The notes: a model not told the origin generated them from the sequence alone. Counted from the stretch's first letter, positions 1 to 11,004 are shown. The stretch: 64,000 nucleotides of DNA from Leptidea sinapis (GCF_905404315.1 NC_066273.1:8990001-9054000); one strand, 5' to 3'. Made by a program: numbers and translations.

Positions 1-169
1 ATATTTTCTATGAGAGAATTTATTGACGGACGGTTTGACAGTTCTGCTGTGAAACAATTTCATTACGACAACAGGGAGCATAAAATATGCGAAATTATTC
101 TTACGATTAATTCATAAAAAACATTATTTTATTTATTATATACAAAACAACGTTTGTCGGGTCAACTAG
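1..169 (+). mobile_element. Non-autonomous Helitron, 3' part (cut by window edge)
   Basis: The right end reads GTCAACTAG followed by T, a variant of the CTAG terminus shared by the short Helitrons here. The body (TATGAGAGAATTTATTGACG, then a CTGTGAAACAA stretch) is nearly identical to the bodies of the elements ending at 1983 and 17148, so this is the same subfamily. The 5' end lies outside the window. Confidence 0.7.
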
Positions 170-300
170 TTGTAAAATAAAAATTTAAATCACATCAAAA
201 GTTCTTAAGTTCCAATCACAACTTGGTCAAAGGAAGTCATTGAGTTTCAGAGATTATTGAAACATAAGTAAAGTTCGGAGTGCATTATTATTATTATTTT

Positions 301-595
301 ATGAAAATAAGGGACGAGACGAGCAGAGCGTTCAGCTGATGGTAATTGATACGCCCTGCCCATTACAAAGCCGCTTCAGATTCTTGAAAAACCTCAAAAA
401 TTCTGAGCGGCACTGCACCTGCGCTCGTCACCTTGAGACATAAGATTTTATGTCTCATTTGCCCAGTAATTTCACTAGCTACGGCGACATTCAGAACGAA
501 ACACAGTAATGCTTACACGTTACTGCTTCACGGCAGAAATACGCGTCGTTGTGGCACCCATAATCTAGCCGGCATCCTGTGCATAGGAGCCTCCA
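301..595 (+). repeat. Dispersed repeat family A, copy 1
   Basis: About 290 bp, starting GGGACGAGACGAGCAG and ending near GTGCATAGGAGCCTCC. Five further copies lie in the window (5725-5996 minus, 10232-10504, 24029-24248 minus, 32612-32893, 49163-49295 partial). Two half-copies of a GCGGCACTGCA-type sequence form an internal inverted repeat. No protein is encoded; the small ORF over it is chance. The class is not clear to me (SINE-like or MITE-like). Confidence 0.75.
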
Positions 596-1426
596 ACTAT
601 GAAAACACTCACTACGTCCCGTCTACTGAGTACTACTGAGTTTATACGAACCATAATAAACAAAAACATATTAAAGTAATTAAATGGATCTCTGACATTG
701 ATTCTAAGCGTTTATATATATTTCAAAGTCAAATAAACTTTATTCAATTAGGCTTAAGCTAAGTTCGTAAAAAGTTGAGCTTGCGAGAAGAACATAATTA
801 TAATAACCTCAATGGCCACTCTTTTCAATCAACTATAGTATTTTACAATGGCTGTACTATAGATAACAAATATTTAAAGCATCTCTCCATATTTCTTGGT
901 TAAGTGCAAAAATAAACAGAATCGAAAAGTATTGATGCATTTTATAAACATTGTAGAACAACATCAGTGAACAACCTGCCTGGAGGTCGGGGGGTCGATG
1001 TCTTCGTCTGCCGGTCCACCAACAGGCACAGCACCCACAACACTCACAGCAGGGCATTGTCCCACATACTCATTAATTGAAATTAATTTTTGACCGCATT
1101 AACACCGCATTCCTTGGTGACGCAATTAATAATTAATTGTGCAGTTTATTTCGTTTACTCTTAACACGAAAGATGGCGTTACAATACATAACAATAACAG
1201 TCCGTTGACACCTCACTATTACGGTATTTTATATTTAGGATCGTAAGTTTGCCCCAGAGGGACGGCGACACAACCTCTCGTAGCCGCGTTCAGCACACAA
1301 CTGAGAACTGACGCCTGAAAGCTCTACAGTACAGATTACTGATTAGTGTACAGTCAACATTGAACAGTCTACAATATACTGTATCTTAGCGAGTAACACT
1401 GAATCTTGACTAATTTATTATTAAAA
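596..1426. other. No gene seen
   Basis: AT-rich sequence with one GC-richer patch near 980-1060. I see no conserved coding stretch, RNA gene or recognisable repeat. Confidence 0.5.
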
Positions 1427-1983
1427 TCTTAATATATATAAATCCAGCGTCCTGATGTTTGTTTCCAGTGAAATTCTAAACTAATGAACGGATTTTTTCT
1501 TCGTGGAGTGCAGTTTAGTCCAACTTGAGAGATAGGATAGTTTTTATTTCGATCTGGGACCCATAATTACTTTTTTTCCACCTCGATGTAAAGCTGTCTT
1601 TTAGTCCCTGGTACGAGGGACAACAGTGGCCGAGTACTCTCGTACCAAGGACTAAGAGCGAGCTTTACATCCAGGTGGGAATAAAATCGTATACGCACCA
1701 CTTATCTTACATGAGTAGGACATTATCACCTAGAATGACCTACATTTCTCCCTAGGTGCGTAATATACTATTATTTTCAATATTTGTTTTGTATGGACAT
1801 ATTTTCTATGAGAAAATTTATTGACGCACGGTTTTTCAGTTCTGCTGTGAAACAACTTCATTACAACAACAGGGAGCATATTTTACGAAATAATTTTTAA
1901 TGTTATGAAATATTATTGCCGTATTCATAAAAAAACAGCATTTTATTTATGATGTATAGAACAACGTCTGTCGGGTCAGCTAG
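1427..1983 (+). mobile_element. Non-autonomous Helitron with a nested insertion
   Basis: It starts TCTTAATATATATAAAT and ends GTCGGGTCAGCTAG followed by T, the same ends as the 349-bp element at 16800-17148. Compared with that copy it carries about 200 extra bases between GGGACCCATAA (near 1560) and TTTTCAATATTTG (near 1776). The extra DNA contains the palindrome annotated separately. Confidence 0.8.
1578..1678. repeat. Palindromic MITE-like insertion inside a Helitron
   Basis: CCACCTCGATGTAAAGCT at the left end is mirrored by AGCTTTACATCCAGGTGG at the right end, and the match continues inward through TTAGTCC/GGACTAA and GTACGAG/CTCGTAC. About 45 bp of each arm can pair. A second, shorter inverted pair (ACGCACC near 1692 and GGTGCGT near 1757) follows, so the insertion may be composite. 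Confidence 0.6.
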
Positions 1984-2072
1984 TAATATATAAAATAATA
2001 ATATAACAGCCAGCAATAAGACTGAGTGTATTTAAATAGGGATGAGTCATGTGTCTGCATTGCCGATAGTTA

Positions 2073-3368
2073 AGGCTACCCCACACAGGCACGTTGTTAT
2101 AAGTCGATAATATCGCATGCGTTATTGCGATAATGCGTCCCGATTCCTTGCACACAACTGCGTTTTATCGTCCGATATTTCTTACGAGAGAGTGCCGCGC
2201 CGGCATCAAACCATCTCAGATATGCTTATATTTTTACAGATTGTATAAGTATTCTTCGTCTGATGATATGTTACTATCCATATTATAGAAAAGTTTTAAG
2301 GACTCTCATGCATGTCACTACTCTAAAATGTCGATAAAAATGACTATCGATAGAGATCTAAGTTGGAAACATCAAGTAAGTAAAGTTTGTAGCAAAATAA
2401 ACAGTTTCTCCTTTGCACTTTATAAGCTGACGAAAGTTAGTTCGAGGCAAACGGCCTTAATTACTTAACATGCTTACGTTGAGTCCATACTTAGATATGG
2501 TGTCATATTGTTGGGCAACTCTTCAATAGTAAACAAAGCATTTATTGCACAGAAAAAGTGCATCAGATCAATCTGTGGTATTAAGCCTGACGTTTCATGC
2601 AAGCCCTTGTTAAAACAAGTCACTGAAATTATTGACACTTCCCGGTCTATACATTTACGAGATGGCAAAATTTGTGAAGGAAAATCAGATAAACATATGA
2701 CCCACAGTACTCATACAGAACTTAGGAAAGCTATATAGGTTAGTGACTAGAGTCGTTCCCCATAGCACTTTATTTCAGAACAATTGCTTCTGGATGGCCA
2801 TGAAAATTTTCAATAAGATCCCTGATCATTTAAGTTGTTACCTTTTTCAAGATTTAAAGTATCCTTACACAGTTGGCTTCTTCAAAACACATTTTATTCT
2901 ATAGAAGAGTTTTTTGACCACAAAGAGTAAAGGATTTTGACATTGCATTCTAAGTGGATAATTCTTATCTTGACTTTAATCAATTTTTTATATTATATCA
3001 AATTATAATTTTGTCTAAATATAAAATAAATTAATTTATATTGAAAAAAAATTATTGCCCAAGACGAAATTTGTACCACCCCATTTAATAGCAAATAAAT
3101 AAATTAGAATATTAATCAAAACCAAACGTCCTACAAGTACTAACGTTATTAACGCCGGTGTGTGGACGATCGATTGCGGCCTGATACAAAACATTCTAGA
3201 ACTAATATCGGAATATAGCAGGACGGAGAAACGCAAACATTGCGGCTTTATTATCGCAGCAGTGTGTAACTCCATGGCCATCCTAACACAAAATGAACAG
3301 AAAACAGACATCACAATAACGCATGCGATTTTATCAACCTATAATAACGTGCCTGTGTGGAGGAGCCT
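2073..3368. mobile_element. PIF/Harbinger-like DNA transposon (non-autonomous)
   Basis: A 58-bp terminal inverted repeat (2074-2131 against 3310-3367, about seven mismatches) contains CACACAGGCACGTT in both arms. The element is flanked by TTA at 2070-2072 and 3369-3371, the three-base target duplication of the PIF/Harbinger superfamily. No transposase is recognisable; the 110-codon plus-strand ORF at 3160-3492 crosses the right end and has no known motif. LINE debris at 2330-2900 is nested inside. Confidence 0.65.
2330..2900 (+). pseudogene. LINE reverse transcriptase C-terminal fragment
   Basis: Broken plus-strand translation resembles the thumb and tail of a non-LTR reverse transcriptase: DLSWKHQVSKVCSKINS, then VESILRYGVILLGNSS, then QKKCIRSICGI, and later FNKIPDHL. 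Several stops and frame changes interrupt it. The order is that of Jockey and CR1-type elements; the clade is not assignable by eye. It lies inside the Harbinger-like element. Confidence 0.7.
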
Positions 3369-3774
3369 TTACTTGGGAAAATTTCTCAAATCGCGTGGAA
3401 TTTTTGTATTGATCAGCTGTAGAGTACATCCTTGTGTTGTTTATTATTGTAATGGGGATGTGCCCGCTGCTCTCTGCATTACTCTCGAATAATGATTGAA
3501 CAGTAATTCACTAATACATTTATGTCGTGCAGACAACGAGTTAAGTTTATTTTAGACATAGATACGTTATGGAATTACGAATGCTTATTAATTATATAAA
3601 TTCGTTGCTCGATCGATTTCACTCCGCTAATATACTATGTGATAGCATAGGAAGTTAAAAAACTACGTTTAAAAAAACAGACTTCAAAAACTAAAAAGTA
3701 TAAAATAACATACTAAAGATTTAATTTAATACACCTCTTAAACAAGCCAAATACATTTAATATTCATAAAATAA

Positions 3775-3890
3775 TATTATTTGTCACGTGTCCTGACGCG
3801 AGTTTAACATGTAACACCCAACCCAAGAAAAGTACCTATTCCATAAAAAAAAGTGCTCAACGCCGATAAAGAAGTTTCACTTCAAAAATG
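3775..3890 (-). repeat. Dispersed repeat family C, copy 1
   Basis: GTCCTGACGCGAGTTTAAC followed by AAAAGTGCTCAACGCCG and AAGAAGTTTCACTTC is the reverse complement of the repeats at 26330-26745. No coding content. Confidence 0.55.
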
Positions 3891-3992
3891 TTAATTAAGT
3901 AAATAAAAACACAAGAACTCTTACAAAAAGGTAGATACATCCATCCTCAGAAACCATGAATAAGATAAAATGGGAAAAAAATGCACACTCAC

Positions 3993-4338
3993 CCGTCGCC
4001 GATCCAGAATTTCGAGGAGATTTCATTGTGCTATTCATCTGCTCTACTTTTGATGTATCCGCCGACCCCTCGAATGATTTATTAGAACCCGTTTGAAGTT
4101 TTACAAAAGGGGTGGGTGACGTGGGAAGCGATAAGGGGGAGTTAAGCTTCAACGGTGACGTGGGAGTACCCAATGCGGATGGTAATGACAGCTTCGACTC
4201 AGAGCTGTTCAGTACTTGGGATGAAGGCACACTGGTGACAGATGCATCAGTGCAAAACACTGTTGGTAAAGGCGTTTGTAAATTGTTCATGGAGCTGTAC
4301 GATCGCTGTTTGTCTTCCTCTCCATTGGTATCCGCCAT
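3993..4338 (-). CDS. First coding exon of a Ser/Thr/Pro-rich protein, identity unknown
   Basis: This exon encodes 115 residues starting MADTNGEEDKQRSYSSMNNL, and one base of the next codon. A good acceptor (TTGTTTCAG) lies three bases upstream of the ATG, so there is an untranslated exon further right. A strong donor (G|GTGAGT) ends the exon at 3993. The protein is rich in Ser, Thr and Pro, with repeated short SP and TP motifs such as LGTPTSPLKLNSPLSLPTSP, and has no membrane segment or catalytic motif. It reads as a disordered N-terminal region of a regulatory protein. I do not recognise the family. Later exons would lie below 3990, probably outside the window. Confidence 0.7.
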
Positions 4339-4343
4339 TATCT

Positions 4344-5310
4344 GAAACAAAACATAGTCGAATTATAAAAAAATATACAATTTGTTTGAGTGCCTAGTGA
4401 GAACATTTACTGTCTTATTCGTAATGACTTAGCGGAGATTTAAAACATCGCTAATATACGCTTGTTAAAAAATGGTATTCATAATCACATGGTAGAGCTA
4501 AAACGCTCATTATCTCTTCGATAAAGCTGACGTGACTTATATGACAAGGACCCTTCTATAAACCTATATTAAGCACTTGAACGCAAAAAAACATGGCCGA
4601 CATCGATCAGCTGTTCTTTAAATAATTTGATAAATCGCTTCCCCCTCAAAGCTGTTGGATATCCGTCATAGATTGACAACCGACTTGATTTTTGAAATTA
4701 TTTTGACATCGACTTTTGACAACTGACAAACCATTCACATTGAAAAGATGTCTGTTTCCATTGACAGTTCCTTATTAAATTTGTTAAAATCATGTTTTTT
4801 TGTACGAAATGGCAACATTGCGTACTATAGAGACGTATTAGTTATGGGAGATTTATCTAACGAATATGAATAAGGAATTTTATCGAACGTTCGATAGGCT
4901 TAAACACGTTTGAACTAATATATCTTTATACCTTCGAAAAGTGTTTTATTATGAATAATACAGTTGGAATAAACGTCTTTTATAATTATTATTATAATAA
5001 TAGTTTTTAATAAAAGGTATAAACCCAATACAACGTATTTAAATTTAAAATGAAATAAAATTTAATAATTAAAAATTGCCGATGGCAATAAGCTTTTCAT
5101 AATTCACATTTTGTCGTCACTCGTAATGCAAATTGGTCGTACCTGTTTGGTACCTGTTGTATCAGGGCTATTTTTTGTTCGCCTCCCGGTGCACTGAGTG
5201 CCAGTGCTTGAAAATAAAATGCCGTCTAAGTTGTTTAGTGCCTTTTCCAACGTATTATAAGGTAAGTGAAGGATTTTCAAAGTCACAAGGGTTATAGATT
5301 ATTTAAATAA
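4344..5310. other. Intron or upstream region of the Ser/Thr/Pro-rich gene
   Basis: It lies just upstream of the coding exon on the minus strand, behind its acceptor, so it should hold the 5' intron and perhaps the first exon and promoter. I see no clear promoter element or repeat. Confidence 0.35.
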
Positions 5311-5434
5311 TAACCCCCTTATTCATAATGGTCCGCGGAGTGTTTTTTCTCATTTTGTCTTAGGTCAATAGAAGAAGACAGAGTGTGAATTAGCAATGCT
5401 TTAAGTTAGTAGACTATTATGAATAAGGGGGTAA
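5311..5434. repeat. MITE with PIF/Harbinger-type TAA target duplication
   Basis: Inverted ends CCCCCTTATTCATAATGGTC (5314) and GACTATTATGAATAAGGGGG (to 5431) match at all but one position. TAA flanks both sides (5311-5313 and 5432-5434). The 118-bp core has no coding capacity, so it is a non-autonomous miniature element. Confidence 0.75.
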
Positions 5435-5532
5435 CACTTTGAAAGATTATATAGTAGCAAGACGGATGTCCTGCACATTTTGGTGTCAATGTTAGGCGAT
5501 AGCTCGATTGTCTTTTTCCTAATCATTGGTTA

Positions 5533-5631
5533 GGGCGAGGAGGACCCATTGCGTGGCCTGCGAGGAGTCCGCACTTAAGGCCGGTTGATTTCTATATATC
5601 TGGGGTCACATGGAACTCAAAGAAGGAATTA
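5533..5631 (+). pseudogene. DDE transposase fragment
   Basis: The frame reads GRGGPIAWPARSPHLRPVDF and ends in TGA after about 32 codons. W-P-x-R-S-P-x-L-x-P-x-D-F is the third-Asp block of a mariner/Tc-like DDE transposase family common in arthropods. Here the catalytic Asp (SPDL) has become His (SPHL). Only this block is present. Confidence 0.5.
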
Positions 5632-5724
5632 TGAACGCAGCAAATGCGATGCGGAATAATCACTTTAATCAGGCTAAATTACAATAAGTCTTAATTGTTA
5701 CTAATTATTAATTGTTATGTACTA

Positions 5725-5996
5725 CCAGTTACCAGCGGGAGGCTTCTTTGCAGGATGCCGCCTAGATTATGGGTACAACGGTGCCTATTTCTGCCGTGAA
5801 ACAGTAATGTGTTTCGGTCTGAAGGGATCCGTAGCTAGTGAAATTACTGAGCAAAAGATCTTACGTCTCAAAGAGACGAGCGCGATTGCAGTGCCACTCA
5901 GAATTTTTGGGTTTTTCAAGAATCCTAAGCGGCACTGCATTTTAATGGTCAGTTCGTATCCATCAGCTGAACGTAGTGTTCGTTTCGTCCCTTAGT
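5725..5996 (-). repeat. Dispersed repeat family A, copy 2
   Basis: The reverse complement matches 301-595: CAGGATGCCGCCTAGATTAT at one end and the GAACGTAGTGTTCGTTTCGTC stretch, here diverged, at the other. Confidence 0.7.
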
Positions 5997-6495
5997 GTCA
6001 TTAACAAAATACCACTGTCTTAAGAAGCTCTTCACCTCAGTCATCCAAACGAAAATGTCAAGAAGGGGCAATCATGCAGGGTGCGAGAGGGCAGGGCGCG
6101 TCCCGATTGGCCATACAACTCGCTCGGGACACTTAAGCCAGGGGTGACGCGTAGTGCATTTTCAAATTTAAGATTAGGTTTGTTTATGTAATTTAAGGTT
6201 AATCTGGTTCATACTTCATGTGCTGTGAGAGAATGTAAGTCATAATCCTGCAATAAGAAGGATTTACATCAGTTTCCGTACACGGAAGAAAGGTAAGTTA
6301 GAATTTAATTAACTATAGATTATTTGCATAGAATCGAAGATATAGCTTCCCGCGGTGTTCTTTTTTTTCTATAAACAGCTTTCAATTTGCAAGCCAGTTC
6401 GTAATTTAAATAAAACCTTTAGTTGCTATGTTTCGGAGTAAAATATTGTTACATTTCTGAATAATAATAACACGACAGATAACGTTCCGTTATAT

Positions 6496-6828
6496 TAATT
6501 TTCGAGGTATTCCGGTGTCAATTAAGAAAATGACATTTGATATCCAAGATGGCGGATGTGACTTTTTCAATAAAAACAATATGGGTATCTATCATTTTCG
6601 AGGTTTTCGCCAGTGAGAATTAAGAATATGACATCTATTTTGAGATCCAAGAGGGCGGATGTGACCTTTTCCATAAAATCAATATGGGTATCAATTTCGA
6701 GGTTTTCGTGAGTGTGAATTAAGAATATGACTTCTATTTTGAGATCCAAGATGGCGGACGTTAATTTCTCAATAAAATCAATATGGGTGTCATTCCCGAG
6801 TTTTCCGGGAGTGTGAATTCCTTATATG
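6496..6828 (+). repeat. Minisatellite, about 100-bp unit, three-plus copies
   Basis: A unit containing CGAGGTTTTCG, AATTAAGAATATGAC, GATCCAAGATGGCGGA and AAAATCAATATGGGT recurs. CCAAGATGGCGGA-type blocks lie at about 6543, 6648 and 6747, giving periods of 105 and 99 bases. The copies are diverged, and the last is partial. Confidence 0.75.
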
Positions 6829-7271
6829 ACGTAATGATACTTACCTACTTCTGCCTCTGCGTAACTAGCTGACGGGAGGCAGCATTATTCCGCCAAAAAT
6901 ATAGTTTAGGAAAAAGTGTATTCATTCTTTCTTTTTTTCAAATATCGGTTGTTAGATGTGTTAGCGCATTTCAAAATACTAACGTCATTCCACTCTCCCG
7001 TTCAAAGTAGTCATACAAATTTTCACCCCCTTCTATTTTTTTTTCAACAAACAGTGAAAGTCGCGTCAAAATTGATTCAGCCGTTCCAGAGATTACCTCG
7101 GACAAACAGACAGCCAAGAAATTTAAAAATATTCATCGCTAGCTGTACTTCAAATCGTGCTTAATCGCGGATTTTAACATATATAAAAAGGTTCAATTTA
7201 ATAAAAATTTAACTTAATAAATGCTGATGAATGAATGATGAATTTAAATTAATGATGCTCTTGGGCGTCAT

Positions 7272-7760
7272 GAGTTAGCCTGCCTAAAATCGGCAGGCCG
7301 TATCATTCATCACTCCAGCATTAATGAAGTCATCCCCAGGGCATTTGCCGCCGCTCTTAATATACCAGCTGTTATAGAGCCAAATGGTATTACCCGCCGC
7401 GATGGCAAGCGTCCTGATGGAATGACCTTGGTGGGCTTGGGCACGGGGAAGGGTGCTGGTGCGGGAAGCGACTTGCGTCGACACTCTGGCTCCTTCTCAT
7501 GTCCAAGTTACGTTAGTTGGTGCTGGGGCTGCTGCTTCGACTGCCGAAGACAGCAAGCGTTGCAAATATGTATAAGTTGGTCTCAGTCATACATCATTGT
7601 GCCGTTTGGTGTCCAGACAGTTGGCCCATGGGGCCCAGAGGCGCCATTATCTTCGCGCCTCATTAAGGCTACTGGAAACCCAAGCCCTGGCAGCTATTTC
7701 GGTCAACGGATCAGCCTAGCTACCCAACGCAGACATGCTGCCATTATTCTTTCTACGTAA
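7272..7760 (+). pseudogene. Broken copy of an element-borne conserved domain (see 58207-58800)
   Basis: Reading across one or two frame changes gives CLKSAGRIIHHSSINEVI, then ITRRDGKRPDGMTLV, then YIIVPFGVQTVGPWG, and a C-terminal YFGQRISLATQRRHAAIIL. The same order of motifs occurs in the minus-strand copy at 58.2-58.8 kb. From memory, this domain recurs in many invertebrate genomes next to reverse transcriptase genes, but I cannot name the element. The stretch between KRPDGMTLV and the VPFGVQT block is out of frame, so this copy is dead. Confidence 0.6.
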
Positions 7761-9840
7761 TGATAGTTTGAAATTTATGTAGTTATAGTATTGTAAATTT
7801 AGTTAAAAATATTTGTATTACTTATTATCCTAGTACCCTGCCTGTACACACATTCTGCCAACAGATAGAAATAAGAAACAAACTAAGTATAAAATAAAAG
7901 AAATGTGACAACCCTGACAGAATAACGTATGTCAGACGGGAGGCGGCATTTCATAAAACATCAAAGGCGTTGGCCCACTGTTAGTATTTACGCTGTGGTA
8001 CTACTAAACTGTTACTGGTTCTAAATTCTATTTTATAGATGTATTTTTTTTATTTACATTGAGAATTGTTTTTAATTATGGAATCTTATGGAAATCTTGA
8101 AGAACGACCTCAAGTTTAGTTCGAATACGAATTTCCGCCTGATTCCTTTGGTGATCATTTTATTTTCAGTTTGTTTGAAATAAATTTCTAGTTGTTTTGC
8201 TTTGAAGGAGAGCTAAGAAAACAGTCCTTTTTTTAAAGTAATCTGCAAGTGAAGATCCATAATATTTTTTTTTTGATTTTCAGGCAAAAAATTGAAATAG
8301 TATTGTTTTTGTCTCGAATTTTTGATTTAGGACCGATAATTGTTGCTTTAATATTGATAAATAACCAGTTTTTATAAATTGATACTTTTTTAATACATTT
8401 CTGATGTTGCAATTTTGAAAAAAGTAAAAAATCTTTTAACTCAATAACGGTTCACTTTTGCATAATGAATAAAAAAATAAAATAAAAAGGCCTTTTTATT
8501 TCCAGTAAATTAACATTTCTTAAACTCAGGCTGGTTGTGCCAACTAACTTTAGCAATAAAAAATATGTTAAAAGTACCAGTTAAACAAATAATTAGTTGC
8601 ACAATTAGACAATTTTTTGATGACTTTTAATGTTAACCAAGTCCAAACTTCGCCAGCTAAAGCAATTGTTAATGTTAAATAGCCTAATAGCGGCCTGTCA
8701 AAAGTTTCAAATAAATATTAGATATTGACTTAATATTTCGCTTTTACGGCCTTACAAATAAAATTGGCATAAAGTTATAACTAAGCATAAACCAAGAATA
8801 TGTAAAATGTTTACAAACAGACATTTTGCTTACGATTTGTTTGCTCGGACGTATAACGTTTCCCGCGTTTATTTGCAAGGCAGCTTGTCATTCGGAAAAC
8901 TTCAGAATTATCATTGTATTGACAGTGTTGTCAACGATATTGTAAACATTTTGCATTTTCTTTGTTTATCATCAGTTATAACTTTATACCAAGTTTATTT
9001 GTAAAGCGGTTAAATTTTAACTTTAACTATACCAAGGAATACGATGGTGCAACACATTCCAAAGTCTATGTTAAAGTCAGCGATACTGTTAACGTTAAAT
9101 TTTACTTTAAACATAACTATAACAGCTAATTTGATGCAACCTAAATATGTGTTGGTTTTGTTTAGTTTATTCTATGTTATTTATTCAAACAAAACGAATC
9201 TTATAACTATATTTAAAATACTATGTTATTTATTTGTTTTATGTGTATCCTAATACATAATCATAGTATTAATAGACTTAATTTCATTTAATCTACCGGA
9301 ACCCCAGAATGGGTGAAAGCCTCCTCCAGTGATGCCCATTTGACCCTGTTTTCAGCTACTTTTGTCCAGTTTAGACCAACTTTTGCTTTAATATCATCAT
9401 CCCATCTTGTGATAGGTCACCTCTTGATCTTTTGCCTCGTGGAAAGTTCCAGAATGTTTATTTTGGCCAGCGGTCCTCAGCTTAACCTACTTGTCCTAGA
9501 CTTCTACTTAATTCCCAATTATAAACAATCCAAGTTTATAATATTGCATACAAATTTATTACAATGGGAAGACTACAATACTGTACTAACTACTTCAAAT
9601 TACTGTCTACTTCAAATGTCACGAGCGGCTGCTGAAAACTAGTAGTGTGTTGGTGTCTCAAGCACTCAACACAACTTAGTACTGAGTCAGCTCCTTTTAG
9701 CAATTACTCACGCGCCGCACAGTTTTTTTTCCCGTTTTCATACGATTATTGTTATTTTAAATATTATATTGCTATTTTTTATCACTCTTAAATAAAAGTA
9801 TATATATATTTTTTTTCATGTAAATGTAAATACGTTATAA
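7761..9840. other. No gene seen
   Basis: Very AT-rich sequence with long A and T runs. ORFs at 8807-9642 have the low-complexity composition of chance frames. I see no conserved exon or repeat. Confidence 0.5.
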
Positions 9841-10015
9841 GAGGAGGGACTGCCTGAGTAAAAATTGAAATTTAGTTTAGCATGAAACGTGCAGTCATTT
9901 GACGTTTGAAAGCCAACAGTTGCTTAAAACGTAGTGGATTTCGGTTTTCTCCGTTTTTTTACAAGATTTTAGCCGTCATCTGTCAATCTATAAATGACTG
10001 CACGTCTCATACAAT
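9841..10015 (+). repeat. Dispersed repeat family E, copy 1
   Basis: AGTAAAAATTGAAATTTAG, AAAACGTAGTGGATTTCGG and TAGCCGTCATCTGTCAATCT all recur in reverse orientation at 20085-20265. Inside the copy ACGTGCAGTCATTT is mirrored by AAATGACTGCACGT, so it can fold. Confidence 0.65.
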
Positions 10016-10231
10016 CTCTTTTTTGTTAGAGAGTTTCGCTAGGCTGTGTACATGTGGTACAGGTGTCAAGCAATAATAGCGGATGTCTCTGTTGTGCTGA
10101 ACTTTAAACAATATTGGCGGCACTCGTAGGGATTGGAAATAGTTAGTCCAGGTCCCCGGACTGACCATCTTGACGATATACGAGATAGGAGAGATAATTA
10201 GATAGCGATGGTATATACTTACATTTTTTTA

Positions 10232-10504
10232 AATGAAACGAGACGAGCCGGACGTTCAGGTGTTGGTAATTCAGTGCCACTCAGGATTCTTGAAAAGAAT
10301 TCTGAACGGCACTACAATTGCGCTGGTCTCCTTGAGACATAAGATGTTAAGTCTCATTTGCCCAGTAATTTCATTAGCAATTTCAAGCGCCTTTCAGAAT
10401 GAAAGACAATAATGCTTACACGTTACTGCTTCGCGGCAGAAATAGGCACCGTTGTGGTACCCATAATCTAGCCGGCATCCTGTGCAAAGGAGCCTCCCAC
10501 TTTA
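10232..10504 (+). repeat. Dispersed repeat family A, copy 3
   Basis: It matches 301-595 from GAAACGAGACGAGCCGGACG to GTGCAAAGGAGCCTCCCAC, including the internal inverted repeat. Confidence 0.75.
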
Positions 10505-10699
10505 TAAACTGTACTTACTTATAAAAAGCGTTTGTGTTCATCAATAGATAAAACATGGCCGACGCAGTCGATGTAGCGGAAACATTAAGGTCACGGCCAA
10601 CTAGCGTTCAATACTGTGTCAATACCGTGATGAACACAATAGACACGTTGTATTAATTAATAACTAACAAGACACCAGGTAACTACGTCGTATGTACAC

Positions 10700-10850
10700 T
10701 GACTGTAAGGCCCGGTATCCACCGAGAGGGGATGAGGGGAGATAAGCCGCGAAGTTGTCAGGTTATTTCCACCAGAGCGGAGAGGAGATGTGAGCATATG
10801 ACATACATAGCGTATATGGGAGATGTGAGAGATCGAAATCAAATAACGCA
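10700..10850. repeat. Dispersed repeat family D, copy 1
   Basis: GATAAGCCGCGAAGTTGTC and GGTTATTTCCACC match the reverse complement of 53005-53100. Both copies have purine-rich GAGAGGGGATGAGG-type flanks. No coding content. Confidence 0.55.
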
Positions 10851-11004
10851 AGCCGATCTCTCATGATATCTCATGTTCCTGTAGTGATGATATTCACTGA
10901 GACTGTAAACAAGTGCTCATTTTGTCTAAAATAAATTGAGTACTGATAGTGGTGAACCCGCCCTTGACGAGGCAATGTTTGACGGATCAATATATTATAA
11001 GAAA

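Noticed and set aside
3160..3492. 110-codon plus-strand frame
   Set aside because: It crosses the inverted-repeat end of the Harbinger-like element, has no family motif, and its codon use looks random.
4112..4345. 77-codon plus-strand frame
   Set aside because: Antisense shadow of the Ser/Thr/Pro-rich exon.
8807..9642. Three plus-strand frames in AT-rich DNA
   Set aside because: Low-complexity composition, no motifs and no splice context.
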